Positions 25,924 to 34,368 of a DNA stretch of 45,722 nucleotides are shown in pieces (the first letter of the stretch is position 1; each line of letters starts with the position of its first letter). The translations under genes and the position numbers were made by a program. A model generated the notes under the pieces. The model saw only the letters and a list, made by a program, of their open reading frames with translations, did not search any database and was not told where the DNA came from. Source of the DNA: Leeuwenhoekiella sp. (GTDB lineage: Bacteria; Bacteroidota; Bacteroidia; Flavobacteriales; Flavobacteriaceae); the NCBI GenBank assembly GCA_011050015.1, contig DRGP01000068.1, positions 1 through 45,722 of the forward strand, written 5' to 3'.

Positions 25924-26709
25924 TCACTCTTCCAGATCCAAACTGTGCAATATTAATCCGGAAGCCGGTGCGATATGGGTAAGTTTTACAGCATCTTGGG
26001 CCATCAGGGTTTTTTCAAAATAAGGCCAGTCCATTACCCCTTCGCCCAGATCAAAAAGTGCTCCCATCATAAGGCGTATCTGATGCCGTTTAAAACCTCC
26101 GCCTTTTACGCGTAATAAAAAGCTTTCCTCTGGAAAAAAATTGGCCGTGTATAAATCATTCCGTACAATCTCACAGCATGTTATAGTAGCGATCGTTTGG
26201 GTTTCAGGTTTTGGTTTAAAAGTGAAATTGACAAAATCGTGGGTGCCTTCCATACATCTGGCTGCTTTTTGCATCAACTCAATGTCCAGTTTTTCCAAAC
26301 TATTGACCATAAATGGAGCACTGAAGGGGTGATTTTTTTCGCCATGTGAAAACAAATAAACGTACTCCTTTATTTTAGGATGCTGTATAATATTAAAGTC
26401 TTTAGTAGTCTCTTTTATATAAAGCGCCCTGATATCCTGTGGAAGGTTTTTATTTAAAAGCGGCAGAAAATCGGTAAGATCTATAGGTTTATGATCAACA
26501 AACAATTCCACGAAGGTTTCATTGACCGAAACTTTAGCATCCGTCCTGCCCGCTGCCAGGAGTTTAAAATCAGTATGCTGCAATACATATTGAAACGTGC
26601 GCTGCATCATGCGCTGTACAGTGAGCACACCAGGTTGTTTCTGCCAGCCGTGGTATCGGAAACCCAGGTACTGTATTTTTAAAAGATAATAGTAACGCTT
26701 TCTAAACAT
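25924..26709 (-). CDS. TruA-like tRNA pseudouridine synthase (divergent)
   Basis: A 261-residue TruA-family protein. The catalytic aspartate is in GRTDAKVSV (Asp57). The canonical TruA motif is GRTDAGVHA, so the glycine and histidine after the Asp are changed to K and S. LKIQYLGFRYHGWQKQP at the N terminus, KEYVYLFSHG, HDFVNFTFK and FKRHQIRLMMGAL match TruA. Classic TruA modifies U38-U40 in the tRNA anticodon arm. The altered motif suggests a paralogue with different targets; whether the genome has a second, canonical TruA cannot be seen here. The sequence TTTTTAAGCCTAA occurs on both sides of the gene. Confidence 0.82.
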   Translation of the reverse strand: MFRKRYYYLLKIQYLGFRYHGWQKQPGVLTVQRMMQRTFQYVLQHTDFKLLAAGRTDAKVSVNETFVELFVDHKPIDLTDFLPLLNKNLPQDIRALYIKETTKDFNIIQHPKIKEYVYLFSHGEKNHPFSAPFMVNSLEKLDIELMQKAARCMEGTHDFVNFTFKPKPETQTIATITCCEIVRNDLYTANFFPEESFLLRVKGGGFKRHQIRLMMGALFDLGEGVMDWPYFEKTLMAQDAVKLTHIAPASGLILHSLDLEE

Positions 26710-26713
26710 GTCA

Positions 26714-26758
26714 CGAAAATAGCCATTTTTAAGCCTAAATTGAGGTTTTTCAATATTT
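26714..26758. repeat. AT-rich intergenic repeat upstream of truA
   Basis: AAAATAGCCATTTTTAAGCCTAAATTGA followed by TTTTTCAATATTT (two adjoining segments) resembles, in order and spelling, the reverse complement of the 13199-13245 hairpin. It contains the smaller inverted repeat TTGA / TCAA. It lies directly upstream of the truA start. Confidence 0.35.
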
Positions 26759-26994
26759 AGAACCGGTTTTCACCCTCCCTTTTATATTCTATTTTCCGTG
26801 TCTATCTCTTTGCGCTGCAAACGATAAAACAATACTCACTTAGTTTGGCTACGAAGTATGATTCAGAAAACGTTTTAGAATTTATACCAGAAGGTTCGGG
26901 AAATAAAACCAGATGTTGCGGTTTAATTTTAAAAGGCTTTACAGCATATTGCAGCCATTTATACTTAAATTTGAAAACAGAAAAGCCATTCCTT

Positions 26995-27786
26995 TTGAAA
27001 AAAAACAACATCATTGAACAGATCAGGGAGCATAAAAAATTGTCACACCTTAATTATAAGCTGAAGGAGGATGCACAGCATTTTACAAATACGCTTTTTT
27101 ATACGCTTTTTGATTACGCAACAAATTTAGAAGAAAACCTCGATATTCTAGAGAAACTATTCACAGAACTTGTTGATTTAGCCTGCTGGGAAACCGATAA
27201 ACGCTGCTCAAAATTATGGGAGGATTATGTGGACAGCCTGCCTAAAATTTTGCGCAAGCTCAATCTGGATGCAAACGCTATCTTTAAAAATGACCCTGCC
27301 GCCCGGTCTATTGAAGAAATCTACCTCGCCTATCCAGGTTTTTTTGCAATTGCCATTTACAGGTTGAGCCATGGGTTGTACTCCAAAGGTTTTCCTATCG
27401 TACCGCGACTTATGACCGAATATGCCCACCAGATCACCGGTGTAGATATAAATCCCGGGGCGCAAATAGGTGAGCATTTTTTTATAGACCACGCCACTGG
27501 TATTGTAATCGGTGAGACTGCGGTGATCAAAGATCATGTAAAATTATATCAAGGGGTAACCCTTGGCGCCTTAAGTGTAGATAAGGATATGCGCGATATA
27601 AAACGCCATCCCACCATAGAAAACGGAGTCACTATTTATGCTAACGCCACCATACTGGGCGGTAAGACCATCATTGGCGAAAATAGTACCATAGGCGGTA
27701 ACGTCTGGCTTACCGCTTCCGTGCCGCCCTACTCGCTCGTTTCACACCGGCCTGAAATTCAAATTAGGGAACTGAAAAAAAGATAA
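26995..27786 (+). CDS. cysE: serine O-acetyltransferase
   Basis: It makes O-acetylserine from serine and acetyl-CoA, the first step of cysteine synthesis. The C-terminal left-handed beta-helix is clear: [21 protein letters not shown] with the catalytic His, [16 protein letters not shown], and [11 protein letters not shown]. The helical N-terminal domain includes [29 protein letters not shown]. No ATG start is present. I place the start at TTG 26995 ([14 protein letters not shown]), giving 263 residues, the usual Bacteroidota length. The open frame extends upstream to TTG 26845 (313 residues), but that extension looks non-coding. cysM follows 35 bp after the stop, forming a cysteine operon. 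Confidence 0.88.
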   Translation: MKKNNIIEQIREHKKLSHLNYKLKEDAQHFTNTLFYTLFDYATNLEENLDILEKLFTELVDLACWETDKRCSKLWEDYVDSLPKILRKLNLDANAIFKNDPAARSIEEIYLAYPGFFAIAIYRLSHGLYSKGFPIVPRLMTEYAHQITGVDINPGAQIGEHFFIDHATGIVIGETAVIKDHVKLYQGVTLGALSVDKDMRDIKRHPTIENGVTIYANATILGGKTIIGENSTIGGNVWLTASVPPYSLVSHRPEIQIRELKKR

Positions 27787-27821
27787 AAGAGTTTGATTGT
27801 CCATCCAAAAAGAATCAATTC

Positions 27822-28706
27822 ATGAACTATAACCTAGAACGTCTAATAGGCAATACCCCGCTTGTAGAATCAAAAGTGCTACAGCAAAACCCCAATGTAA
27901 AACTACTTTTTAAACTGGAAGGCGATAATCCCGGAGGTAGTGTTAAAGACCGTGCTGCTTATAATATGATTAAGAGTGCGCTAGAACGTGGCGAGATCAA
28001 TAAAGATTCAAAACTTATAGAAGCTACTAGCGGTAATACCGGCATTGCACTGGCAATGATCGCGAGCATTTATGGGCTGGATCTGGAAATAGTAATGCCT
28101 GAAAATGCTACTAAAGAACGTGTACAGACCATGCGTGCCTATGGAGCTAATGTGATACTCACAAGTAAAGATATTGGGATTGAAGGTGCACGTGATTTTG
28201 CCGAAGCGAAAGTGAAAAATGAAGGTTATTTTATGTTTAACCAGTTCGCTAACCCTGATAACTGGAAAGCGCATTATAAAACCACCGGACCCGAAATCTG
28301 GCGCGATACCGAACAGCAAGTAACCCATTTTGTATCTTCTATGGGCACGACTGGTACTATTATGGGCACTTCTACCTTTCTTAAAGAAAAAAACAAAAAC
28401 ATACAGATCGTGGGTGTACAACCTACTGATGAAAGTAGTATTCCCGGTATACGCAAATGGCCACAAGAATACTTACCAAAAATATTTGATGCCAGCCGTG
28501 TAGATCGCATTATTGAGGTAAGCGAAGAAGAAGCCCGTGTCATGGCTAAAAAATTGGCCCGTGAAGAAGGGATTTTTTCAGGGATGAGCAGTGGTGGCGC
28601 AACAGTTGCCGCTTTAAAACTATGTGAAGAATTAGACGCAGGTGTGGTTGTTTCCATTATTTGCGATCGGGGAGATCGCTATCTATCCTCAGATCTTTTT
28701 GACTAA
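27822..28706 (+). CDS. cysM: cysteine synthase CysM (O-acetylserine sulfhydrylase B)
   Basis: A 294-residue fold-type II PLP enzyme that replaces the acetyl group of O-acetylserine with sulfide. The PLP lysine is Lys42 in PGGSVKDRAA. The substrate loop EATSGNTGIALAM is at about 68-80 and the phosphate-binding loop is SSMGTTGTIMGT. CDRGDRYLS near the C terminus is typical of the CysM type. It follows cysE on the same strand and is followed 2 bp later by a DUF1853 gene. The pairing with CysE supports a biosynthetic rather than a cystathionine role. Confidence 0.95.
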   Translation: MNYNLERLIGNTPLVESKVLQQNPNVKLLFKLEGDNPGGSVKDRAAYNMIKSALERGEINKDSKLIEATSGNTGIALAMIASIYGLDLEIVMPENATKERVQTMRAYGANVILTSKDIGIEGARDFAEAKVKNEGYFMFNQFANPDNWKAHYKTTGPEIWRDTEQQVTHFVSSMGTTGTIMGTSTFLKEKNKNIQIVGVQPTDESSIPGIRKWPQEYLPKIFDASRVDRIIEVSEEEARVMAKKLAREEGIFSGMSSGGATVAALKLCEELDAGVVVSIICDRGDRYLSSDLFD

Positions 28707-28708
28707 AA

Positions 28709-29569
28709 GTGGCTTTTTCACCTCAAAATCAGGATAATTCTATAGAAAATAGGCTTCAAAAGCAATATAATGGCTTTTTAAATTCTGAAGTTCTTTTCAA
28801 AACCCACTTCGATACACTTGATTTTTTTGAGCTGAAAAAAATCCTACTCAAAAGCTCCGAGCTTTCTGATGATTTTTACATGCCTCAGAATATTCGTTTG
28901 GGACAGCGTATGGAATTTTTTATGGAAGCAGCGCTCAAGGCCACAAATCATCAAATTCAGGCAAAAAACCTTCAGATCATTCACCAAAAAAAGACGCTGG
29001 GCGAAATTGATTTTATTATTAAAGATCCCGTTCAGAACAGTAATTTTCAATTGGAAATGGTCTATAAATTTTATTTGTTTGACCCAGCAATACAAGGAAC
29101 CTGGTCCCAACAGTGGATTGGTGGAAACAGGCGCGATAGCCTGTATTTAAAATTGAAAAAGCTTCAAGAAAAACAGCTCCCCTTACTCTATGCGCCAGAA
29201 ACAGCGATATATCTTGATGAACTTCACCTAAAAACAGATGTGTTGAGTCAAAAAGTATGCTTCATGGGGCAATTATTTCTTCCTTATGAAGGCGATTATA
29301 CCTTCAATGAGCACCTTAATCCAACTGCACTTAAAGGGTTTTGGATCACTAAAAAACAGCTGAACGCACTTAAGCCCCATATTGAAAAAATTTTGATTCC
29401 GCCCAAAAATGACTGGGTGGTTTCTCCAGCCCTACATGACGAGCAATGGAAAACCTATAAAGAACAAGCACCCATTTTAAGTGCTTTACTTGACAAGAAA
29501 CAAAACGCACTCGCTTGGATGTTAGATAAAAGCAACGTACTGAAATGCTTTTTTCTGGTCTGGTGGTAA
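28709..29569 (+). CDS. DUF1853 family protein
   Basis: A 286-residue protein of unknown function. DUF1853 features are RLGQRMEFFMEAALKA (about residues 62-77), LQIIHQKKTLGEIDFIIKD (nuclease-like G-E-I-D-F strand), LEMVYKFYLFD, and WIGGNRRDSLYLKLKKL. The arrangement of Glu, G-E-x-D and E-x-x-x-K resembles the PD-(D/E)xK nuclease fold, which I note as a possibility and not a proven activity. The start is a GTG just 2 bases after the cysM stop, so it is translationally linked to the cysteine operon. Why it accompanies cysM is unknown. Confidence 0.8.
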   Translation: MAFSPQNQDNSIENRLQKQYNGFLNSEVLFKTHFDTLDFFELKKILLKSSELSDDFYMPQNIRLGQRMEFFMEAALKATNHQIQAKNLQIIHQKKTLGEIDFIIKDPVQNSNFQLEMVYKFYLFDPAIQGTWSQQWIGGNRRDSLYLKLKKLQEKQLPLLYAPETAIYLDELHLKTDVLSQKVCFMGQLFLPYEGDYTFNEHLNPTALKGFWITKKQLNALKPHIEKILIPPKNDWVVSPALHDEQWKTYKEQAPILSALLDKKQNALAWMLDKSNVLKCFFLVWW

Positions 29570-29689
29570 TCAAAAACCCTTATTTCAGAATTTTTATAGT
29601 CTAAAAAACACAGGCACTTAACAGCCTTTTGGCACATTGTTAAGAGGTTACCGGTTGAACGTTATCTATTTTTATAAAAAATTGAAATT

Positions 29690-30199
29690 ATGATAAAACC
29701 AACAGAAAAAGTACCTGCCCTTGAACTGAATCTCATTAACGACACCAAATGGCAGTTAAGCAAACAAAATGCTGAAAATTTCACACTTATCGTTTTTTAC
29801 CGTGGTTTGCACTGCCCTGTTTGTAAAAAATACCTCGAGGATCTAAAAACGAAACTGGAGGATTTTGATAAACGTGGTGTCAATGTAATCGCAGTGAGTA
29901 TGGATAATGAAGAACTTGCTAAAAAAACCGGAAAAAAGTGGGCTATTGAATCACTTCCTATAGGTTATGCTTTAAAGGAAGAAGAGGCGCGCGAATGGGG
30001 TTTATATATTTCTAACGCGATAAAAGATGGAGAGCCTGAGGTTTTTTCTGAACCTGGTTTATTCCTAATAAAACCAGATGGTTCCCTGTATTGTTCTTCA
30101 ATACAGACCATGCCTTTTGCACGTCCAGATTTTGCCGCATTATTAAAGGCAATAGATTTTATTAAAAAAGAGGATTATCCTGCACGTGGTAAAGCCTAG
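29690..30199 (+). CDS. AhpC/TSA-family peroxiredoxin-like protein
   Basis: A 169-residue thioredoxin-fold protein. The active-site segment is FYRGLHCPVCKKYLEDL, with Cys42 and Cys45 in a CPVC arrangement. Classic peroxiredoxins have PxxxTxxC; this belongs to the AhpC/TSA subgroup with the R-G-x-x-C-P-x-C pattern. There is no signal peptide. It probably reduces peroxides or handles disulfides in the cytoplasm. It stands alone, with 120 bp upstream and a strong bidirectional terminator downstream. Exact substrate unknown. Confidence 0.87.
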   Translation: MIKPTEKVPALELNLINDTKWQLSKQNAENFTLIVFYRGLHCPVCKKYLEDLKTKLEDFDKRGVNVIAVSMDNEELAKKTGKKWAIESLPIGYALKEEEAREWGLYISNAIKDGEPEVFSEPGLFLIKPDGSLYCSSIQTMPFARPDFAALLKAIDFIKKEDYPARGKA

Positions 30200-30225
30200 T
30201 CTTTTCAAGTTATTTCTCAGCAAGG

Positions 30226-30264
30226 CATAAAAAAACCTGGTCTAAATGACCAGGTTTTTTTATG
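30226..30264. terminator. bidirectional intrinsic terminator
   Basis: Perfect 17-bp stem CATAAAAAAACCTGGTC / GACCAGGTTTTTTTATG with loop TAAAT. It lies between the convergent peroxiredoxin-like gene (plus) and the TPR gene (minus, ending 30283) and offers a U-tract in both directions. Confidence 0.95.
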
Positions 30265-30282
30265 TTTAAGAGCAGTTAATTC

Positions 30283-31557
30283 TTAATTACCACTTGCCCC
30301 ATCTAGATTATCAAGTTTTGCTTTATAATCTGCAGCTTTATCGGTGTTACCCAATTGACTATGTATGTTGAATAAAGTGCGTATTACCTCTACATTATCA
30401 GGTTCACTGTCTGCAGCTTTTTCAAGATATGGAATAGCGTCTTTATATACATCCATACGTTGTTTTTTAAGACTTTCGTATTTCTTATTATCAGCAGCAG
30501 AAGTCCCTAAGCTGTTCATTTGACTAACGAGCTCTTTATCTTTAGCTAAAATAGCAACGGCTGTATTTAAATTAGCTACCGCATTACCAGGGTCTATAGC
30601 AAGTGCCTTTTTATAATATTCAATTGCTTTTTCACTTTCACCAGCATTATTAGCGCTAATACCAAGATTTACTAAAAGATCTGGATTATTAGGATCTTTA
30701 GCGATGATTTTATCCATAGCAGCCTCATATTCTTCATTCATATCAAGCTTGCGATATAGCTCAGCCTCATTTTTCATGAGATCTACGTTATCAGGATTTT
30801 GCTCGCGGGCATCGGCCATTGCATCAAGTGCTTTTTGATCTTCTCCTTTTTGCATATAGATCAAGGCGATTTTTTCAGTGATTTCTGGACTTTTTGGAGG
30901 AGTTTTCTCCATTTTAGGGTCAGAATGTGATCCTGCTTTTACCATGAGGTCACGCTGTGCTTCAGCACCAAAGTTTTCAGTTTCTCCGGTTTCTTTGTTT
31001 ACAGCGGTATATTTTGTTTCTACACCTTCATAGTTCATATCTTTAAGCTGCTCATAATATTTTAAAGCAGTATCAAAATCTTCACCGTTAACCGCATTAG
31101 ATGCTGCATAATACAGATAAATAGTATCCTTTGGGCTAAGGGTGTACAGTTTGTTGAGTTTAGAGGCTGCCGCATCATAACGTTCTGCATTTTGATCTTC
31201 TACAGCACTATTAATGGTTTTATTCATGGCCTGTTGCTTTAATTCTGCAACTTCATCGCCATAATCATCCCCTTCATTAGTTTTTGAGGCCATATCTAAG
31301 GACTCAAGTACGGTATCAAGACCGGAAAAATCATCTTCTTTACCCATAAAAGCTTTCGCCTTGTAGTAATAAAACTCTTCCTTGTCATCTTCATCCATTT
31401 CACCCATCATGCCTTCTAACGTTTTTATCTCGTTTTTGGCCTGCGCGTATTCTTCATCATCTACTGCGCTTCTTAGGTTTCTCAGTTCCTTGCGTTGCGC
31501 AGAAACTACCGCTGTTATAGAAAGAGCGGCACCCATTATAAATAATTTGGTTTTCAT
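30283..31557 (-). CDS. exported tetratricopeptide-repeat protein
   Basis: A 424-residue protein with a signal peptide ending near VSAQ (residues 18-21). TPR-like helical repeats run from about 30 to the end. The clearest are IALIYMQKGEDQKALDAMADA, LVNLGISANNAGESEKAIEYY and the adjoining KKALAIDPGNAVANLN, with the usual G-Y-A-P spacing. It is strongly acidic and contains no catalytic motif, so a scaffold role in the periplasm or at the membrane is likely. It begins 27 bp after the gyrA stop. I recall this gyrA-TPR neighbourhood from other Flavobacteriia. Confidence 0.85.
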   Translation of the reverse strand: MKTKLFIMGAALSITAVVSAQRKELRNLRSAVDDEEYAQAKNEIKTLEGMMGEMDEDDKEEFYYYKAKAFMGKEDDFSGLDTVLESLDMASKTNEGDDYGDEVAELKQQAMNKTINSAVEDQNAERYDAAASKLNKLYTLSPKDTIYLYYAASNAVNGEDFDTALKYYEQLKDMNYEGVETKYTAVNKETGETENFGAEAQRDLMVKAGSHSDPKMEKTPPKSPEITEKIALIYMQKGEDQKALDAMADAREQNPDNVDLMKNEAELYRKLDMNEEYEAAMDKIIAKDPNNPDLLVNLGISANNAGESEKAIEYYKKALAIDPGNAVANLNTAVAILAKDKELVSQMNSLGTSAADNKKYESLKKQRMDVYKDAIPYLEKAADSEPDNVEVIRTLFNIHSQLGNTDKAADYKAKLDNLDGASGN

Positions 31558-31584
31558 TTTAATTAGTGTTTAAATTCAACTTGG

Positions 31585-34125
31585 TTATTCCTCTTCATCA
31601 GAGGTATTATCATTGGTTTTACTAGCTTGTGGCGGCTGGTTTGGTCCATCTTCGGTCGTATCTTCAAGGTCATCAATATCTTCTTCATCGTGTTTTACCT
31701 TGGTCACTGCGGCTATTGAATCATTGTTTTTAAGATTGATCAACTTTACCCCTTGAGTGGCGCGGCCCATGATACGCAATTCTGATACAGCCATGCGAAT
31801 AGCGATACCCGATTTATTAATGATCATAAGATCATCGTCATCTGTTACATTATTTATAGCGACAAGACCTCCCGTTTTTTTGGTTACGGAAATGGTTTTG
31901 ACCCCTTTTCCACCACGATTGGTTATGCGATAATCTTCTACAAGACTGCGTTTACCGTAACCATTTTCTGAAACAACTAGAATGTTAGACTCCGCATCAT
32001 TTACGGCAACCATTCCTATTACTTCATCATCATCATCATTTGCAAGTTTTATGCCACGAACTCCAGAGGCACCTCGACCCATAGGCCTAGTCTTACTTTC
32101 TTCAAAGCGTATAGCCTTACCAGATCGTACCGCGAGCATCACCTGGCTCTCTCCATTAGTGAGCTTAGCAGCAAGCAGTTCATCCCCTTCCTTAATGGTT
32201 ATGGCATTGATGCCATTTGTACGTGGCCTACTATATTGTTCTAAGGAAGTTTTTTTAACCTGTCCTTTTTTGGTTGCCATGATCACGTAATGACTGTTGA
32301 TATATTCCTCATCTTTGAGATCATTAGTACAGATGAATGCCATGATTTTGTCTTCAGGCGCTATGCTGATCAGGTTTTGTATTGCCCGACCCTTCGAAGT
32401 TTTACTGCCTTCAGGGATTTCAAAAACGCGCATCCAGAAACACTTTCCATTCTGCGTGAAGAAAATCAAGTATTGGTGATTGGTCCCTATAAAGAGATGT
32501 TCCAAGAAATCTTCATTTCTGGTAGTAGATCCTTTTTGACCCACTCCACCCCTATTTTGGGTCTTATATTCGTCTAATGAAGTACGTTTAATGTACCCCG
32601 CATGCGAAATGGTAAGCACCACTTTTTCATCGGGAATTAAATCGGTAATGGTCACATCGCCTCCTGCATATTCAATATCTGTTCTGCGTTCATCCCCATA
32701 TTTTTCTTTGACCTCCACAAGTTCCTCGTGAATGATCTGCATCCTGCGTTCTTTTTTGGCCAGGATATCTTTAAGGTCTTCAATGGTATTTATTAAGTCA
32801 TCATATTCGGCTCTTAATTTATCCTGTTCCAGACCGGTAAGCTGGCGAAGGCGCATTTCAACAATTGCCTTGGCCTGTATCTCGGTGAGTTTAAAGCGTT
32901 CTATAAGTTTCTCCCGAGCTTCATCTGCATTAGAGCTAGAACGTATTAGGGCAATGACTTCATCAATATTATCAGAAGCGATAATAAGACCTTCCAGAAT
33001 GTGCGCGCGATCTTCAGCTTTCTTTAATTCGTATTTGGTACGGCGTACCACGACCTCGTGACGGTGCTCCACAAAATGATGGATCATATCCTTGAGGTTC
33101 AGCATTTGTGGCCTGCCATTGACGAGCGCAATATTATTTACACTAAAGGAAGACTGAAGCGCGGTAAACTTGTAGAGGGTATTTAAAACGATATTGGGTA
33201 TTGCATCTCTTTTAAGAATATACACAATACGCATCCCCGTCCTATCAGACTCGTCACGTATTGATGAGATTCCCTCTATTTTTTTATCATTGACAAGATC
33301 TGCCGTCTTCTTGATCATATCGGCCTTATTGACCTGATAGGGTATTTCGCTGACCACAATACATTCACGGCCTCTCACTTCTTCAATGGTTGCTTTGGCT
33401 CGCAGCACAATACGCCCCCTTCCGGTTTTAAAAGCTTCACGAACTCCCTCATACCCATAAATGGTACCTCCGGTAGGAAAATCTGGAGCGGTAACATGCT
33501 CCATAAGTTCATCTATTTCAATATCGTGATTATCTATATATGCGATAATTCCATTAACGACTTCGGTAAGATTATGAGGTGGCATATTTGTAGCCATACC
33601 TACTGCAATTCCTGAAGCCCCGTTTACGAGCAGCCCAGGAATTCTCGTAGGAAGAACAGTAGGTTCTTTTAACGTGTCGTCAAAGTTTAACCGATGATCT
33701 ACGGTATCCTTATCGATATCAGCGAGCATTTCTTCAGAAATCTTTCGCATACGTGCCTCGGTATAACGCATAGCCGCCGGGCTATCACCATCTACCGAAC
33801 CAAAGTTACCCTGACCATCTACAAGCATGTAGCGCAGGCTCCATTCTTGGGCCATACGCACCATAGCATCGTAAACCGAAGTATCACCATGTGGATGGTA
33901 CTTCCCTAAAACTTCCCCCACAATCCTAGCCGACTTTTTATGCGCACTGTTAGCCCGCACACCAAGTTCATGCATCCCAAACAAAACCCGCCTGTGAACT
34001 GGCTTGAGTCCATCCCGCACATCTGGCAGGGCACGTGACACAATGACTGACATTGAATAATCAATGTAAGCCGATTTCATTTCATCTTCAATATTTATGG
34101 GAATAAGCTTTTCACCTTCAGCCAT
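31585..34125 (-). CDS. gyrA: DNA gyrase subunit A
   Basis: An 846-residue type II topoisomerase subunit. The DNA-cleaving tyrosine is Tyr121 in [10 protein letters not shown]. The quinolone region is [13 protein letters not shown] with Thr82 and Asp86, equivalent to E. coli Ser83 and Asp87. Thr at this site is, as I recall, the wild type in some flavobacteria. The C-terminal beta-pinwheel begins after residue 500 with the GyrA box QNRGGVG, which distinguishes it from ParC. It ends in an acidic tail ([14 protein letters not shown], then SDEEE). It is divergent from clpC and co-directional with the TPR gene. Confidence 0.97.
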   Translation of the reverse strand: MAEGEKLIPINIEDEMKSAYIDYSMSVIVSRALPDVRDGLKPVHRRVLFGMHELGVRANSAHKKSARIVGEVLGKYHPHGDTSVYDAMVRMAQEWSLRYMLVDGQGNFGSVDGDSPAAMRYTEARMRKISEEMLADIDKDTVDHRLNFDDTLKEPTVLPTRIPGLLVNGASGIAVGMATNMPPHNLTEVVNGIIAYIDNHDIEIDELMEHVTAPDFPTGGTIYGYEGVREAFKTGRGRIVLRAKATIEEVRGRECIVVSEIPYQVNKADMIKKTADLVNDKKIEGISSIRDESDRTGMRIVYILKRDAIPNIVLNTLYKFTALQSSFSVNNIALVNGRPQMLNLKDMIHHFVEHRHEVVVRRTKYELKKAEDRAHILEGLIIASDNIDEVIALIRSSSNADEAREKLIERFKLTEIQAKAIVEMRLRQLTGLEQDKLRAEYDDLINTIEDLKDILAKKERRMQIIHEELVEVKEKYGDERRTDIEYAGGDVTITDLIPDEKVVLTISHAGYIKRTSLDEYKTQNRGGVGQKGSTTRNEDFLEHLFIGTNHQYLIFFTQNGKCFWMRVFEIPEGSKTSKGRAIQNLISIAPEDKIMAFICTNDLKDEEYINSHYVIMATKKGQVKKTSLEQYSRPRTNGINAITIKEGDELLAAKLTNGESQVMLAVRSGKAIRFEESKTRPMGRGASGVRGIKLANDDDDEVIGMVAVNDAESNILVVSENGYGKRSLVEDYRITNRGGKGVKTISVTKKTGGLVAINNVTDDDDLMIINKSGIAIRMAVSELRIMGRATQGVKLINLKNNDSIAAVTKVKHDEEDIDDLEDTTEDGPNQPPQASKTNDNTSDEEE

Positions 34126-34189
34126 ATGTAAATATCTTAATTATTAAGTTCAAAAAAACACTAGCATGCAAGATAAGCATTTTGAACAT

Positions 34190-34210
34190 GCCTTGTAGTA
34201 AAGACAAGGC
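34190..34210. promoter_or_regulatory. hairpin in the gyrA leader
   Basis: Perfect 7-bp stem GCCTTGT / ACAAGGC with loop AGTAAAG, 65-85 bases before the gyrA start. On the plus strand it is followed by a T-rich stretch (TTTTAAGCGTTTTTTT). It could structure the gyrA 5' leader or stop antisense transcription. A second palindrome, TTCACT-TGCATG-AGTGAA, lies at 34269-34286 in the same divergent spacer. Confidence 0.4.
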
Positions 34211-34368
34211 TTTTAAGCGTTTTTTTATTAACAAAGATTAACAATGCAATTTAATAAGTATCTTTAACTTCACTTGCATGAGTGAAACTATTTTCGTCAT
34301 TTTACTGTAAGTACTAATGTACGGAATGGTTTTTGACTATTTTTATAGTAAATTGAGACAACGATTTT

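Noticed and set aside
26845-26994. N-terminal extension of cysE from TTG 26845
   Set aside because: The added 50 residues do not match serine acetyltransferases and the frame there looks like a leader.
26759-26994. Possible T-box or S-box upstream of cysE
   Set aside because: No antiterminator sequence or terminator hairpin is visible.
31585-34125. GyrA Thr82 as a quinolone-resistance mutation
   Set aside because: Thr at this site is, as I recall, the wild-type residue in some flavobacteria, so it is not evidence of acquired resistance.
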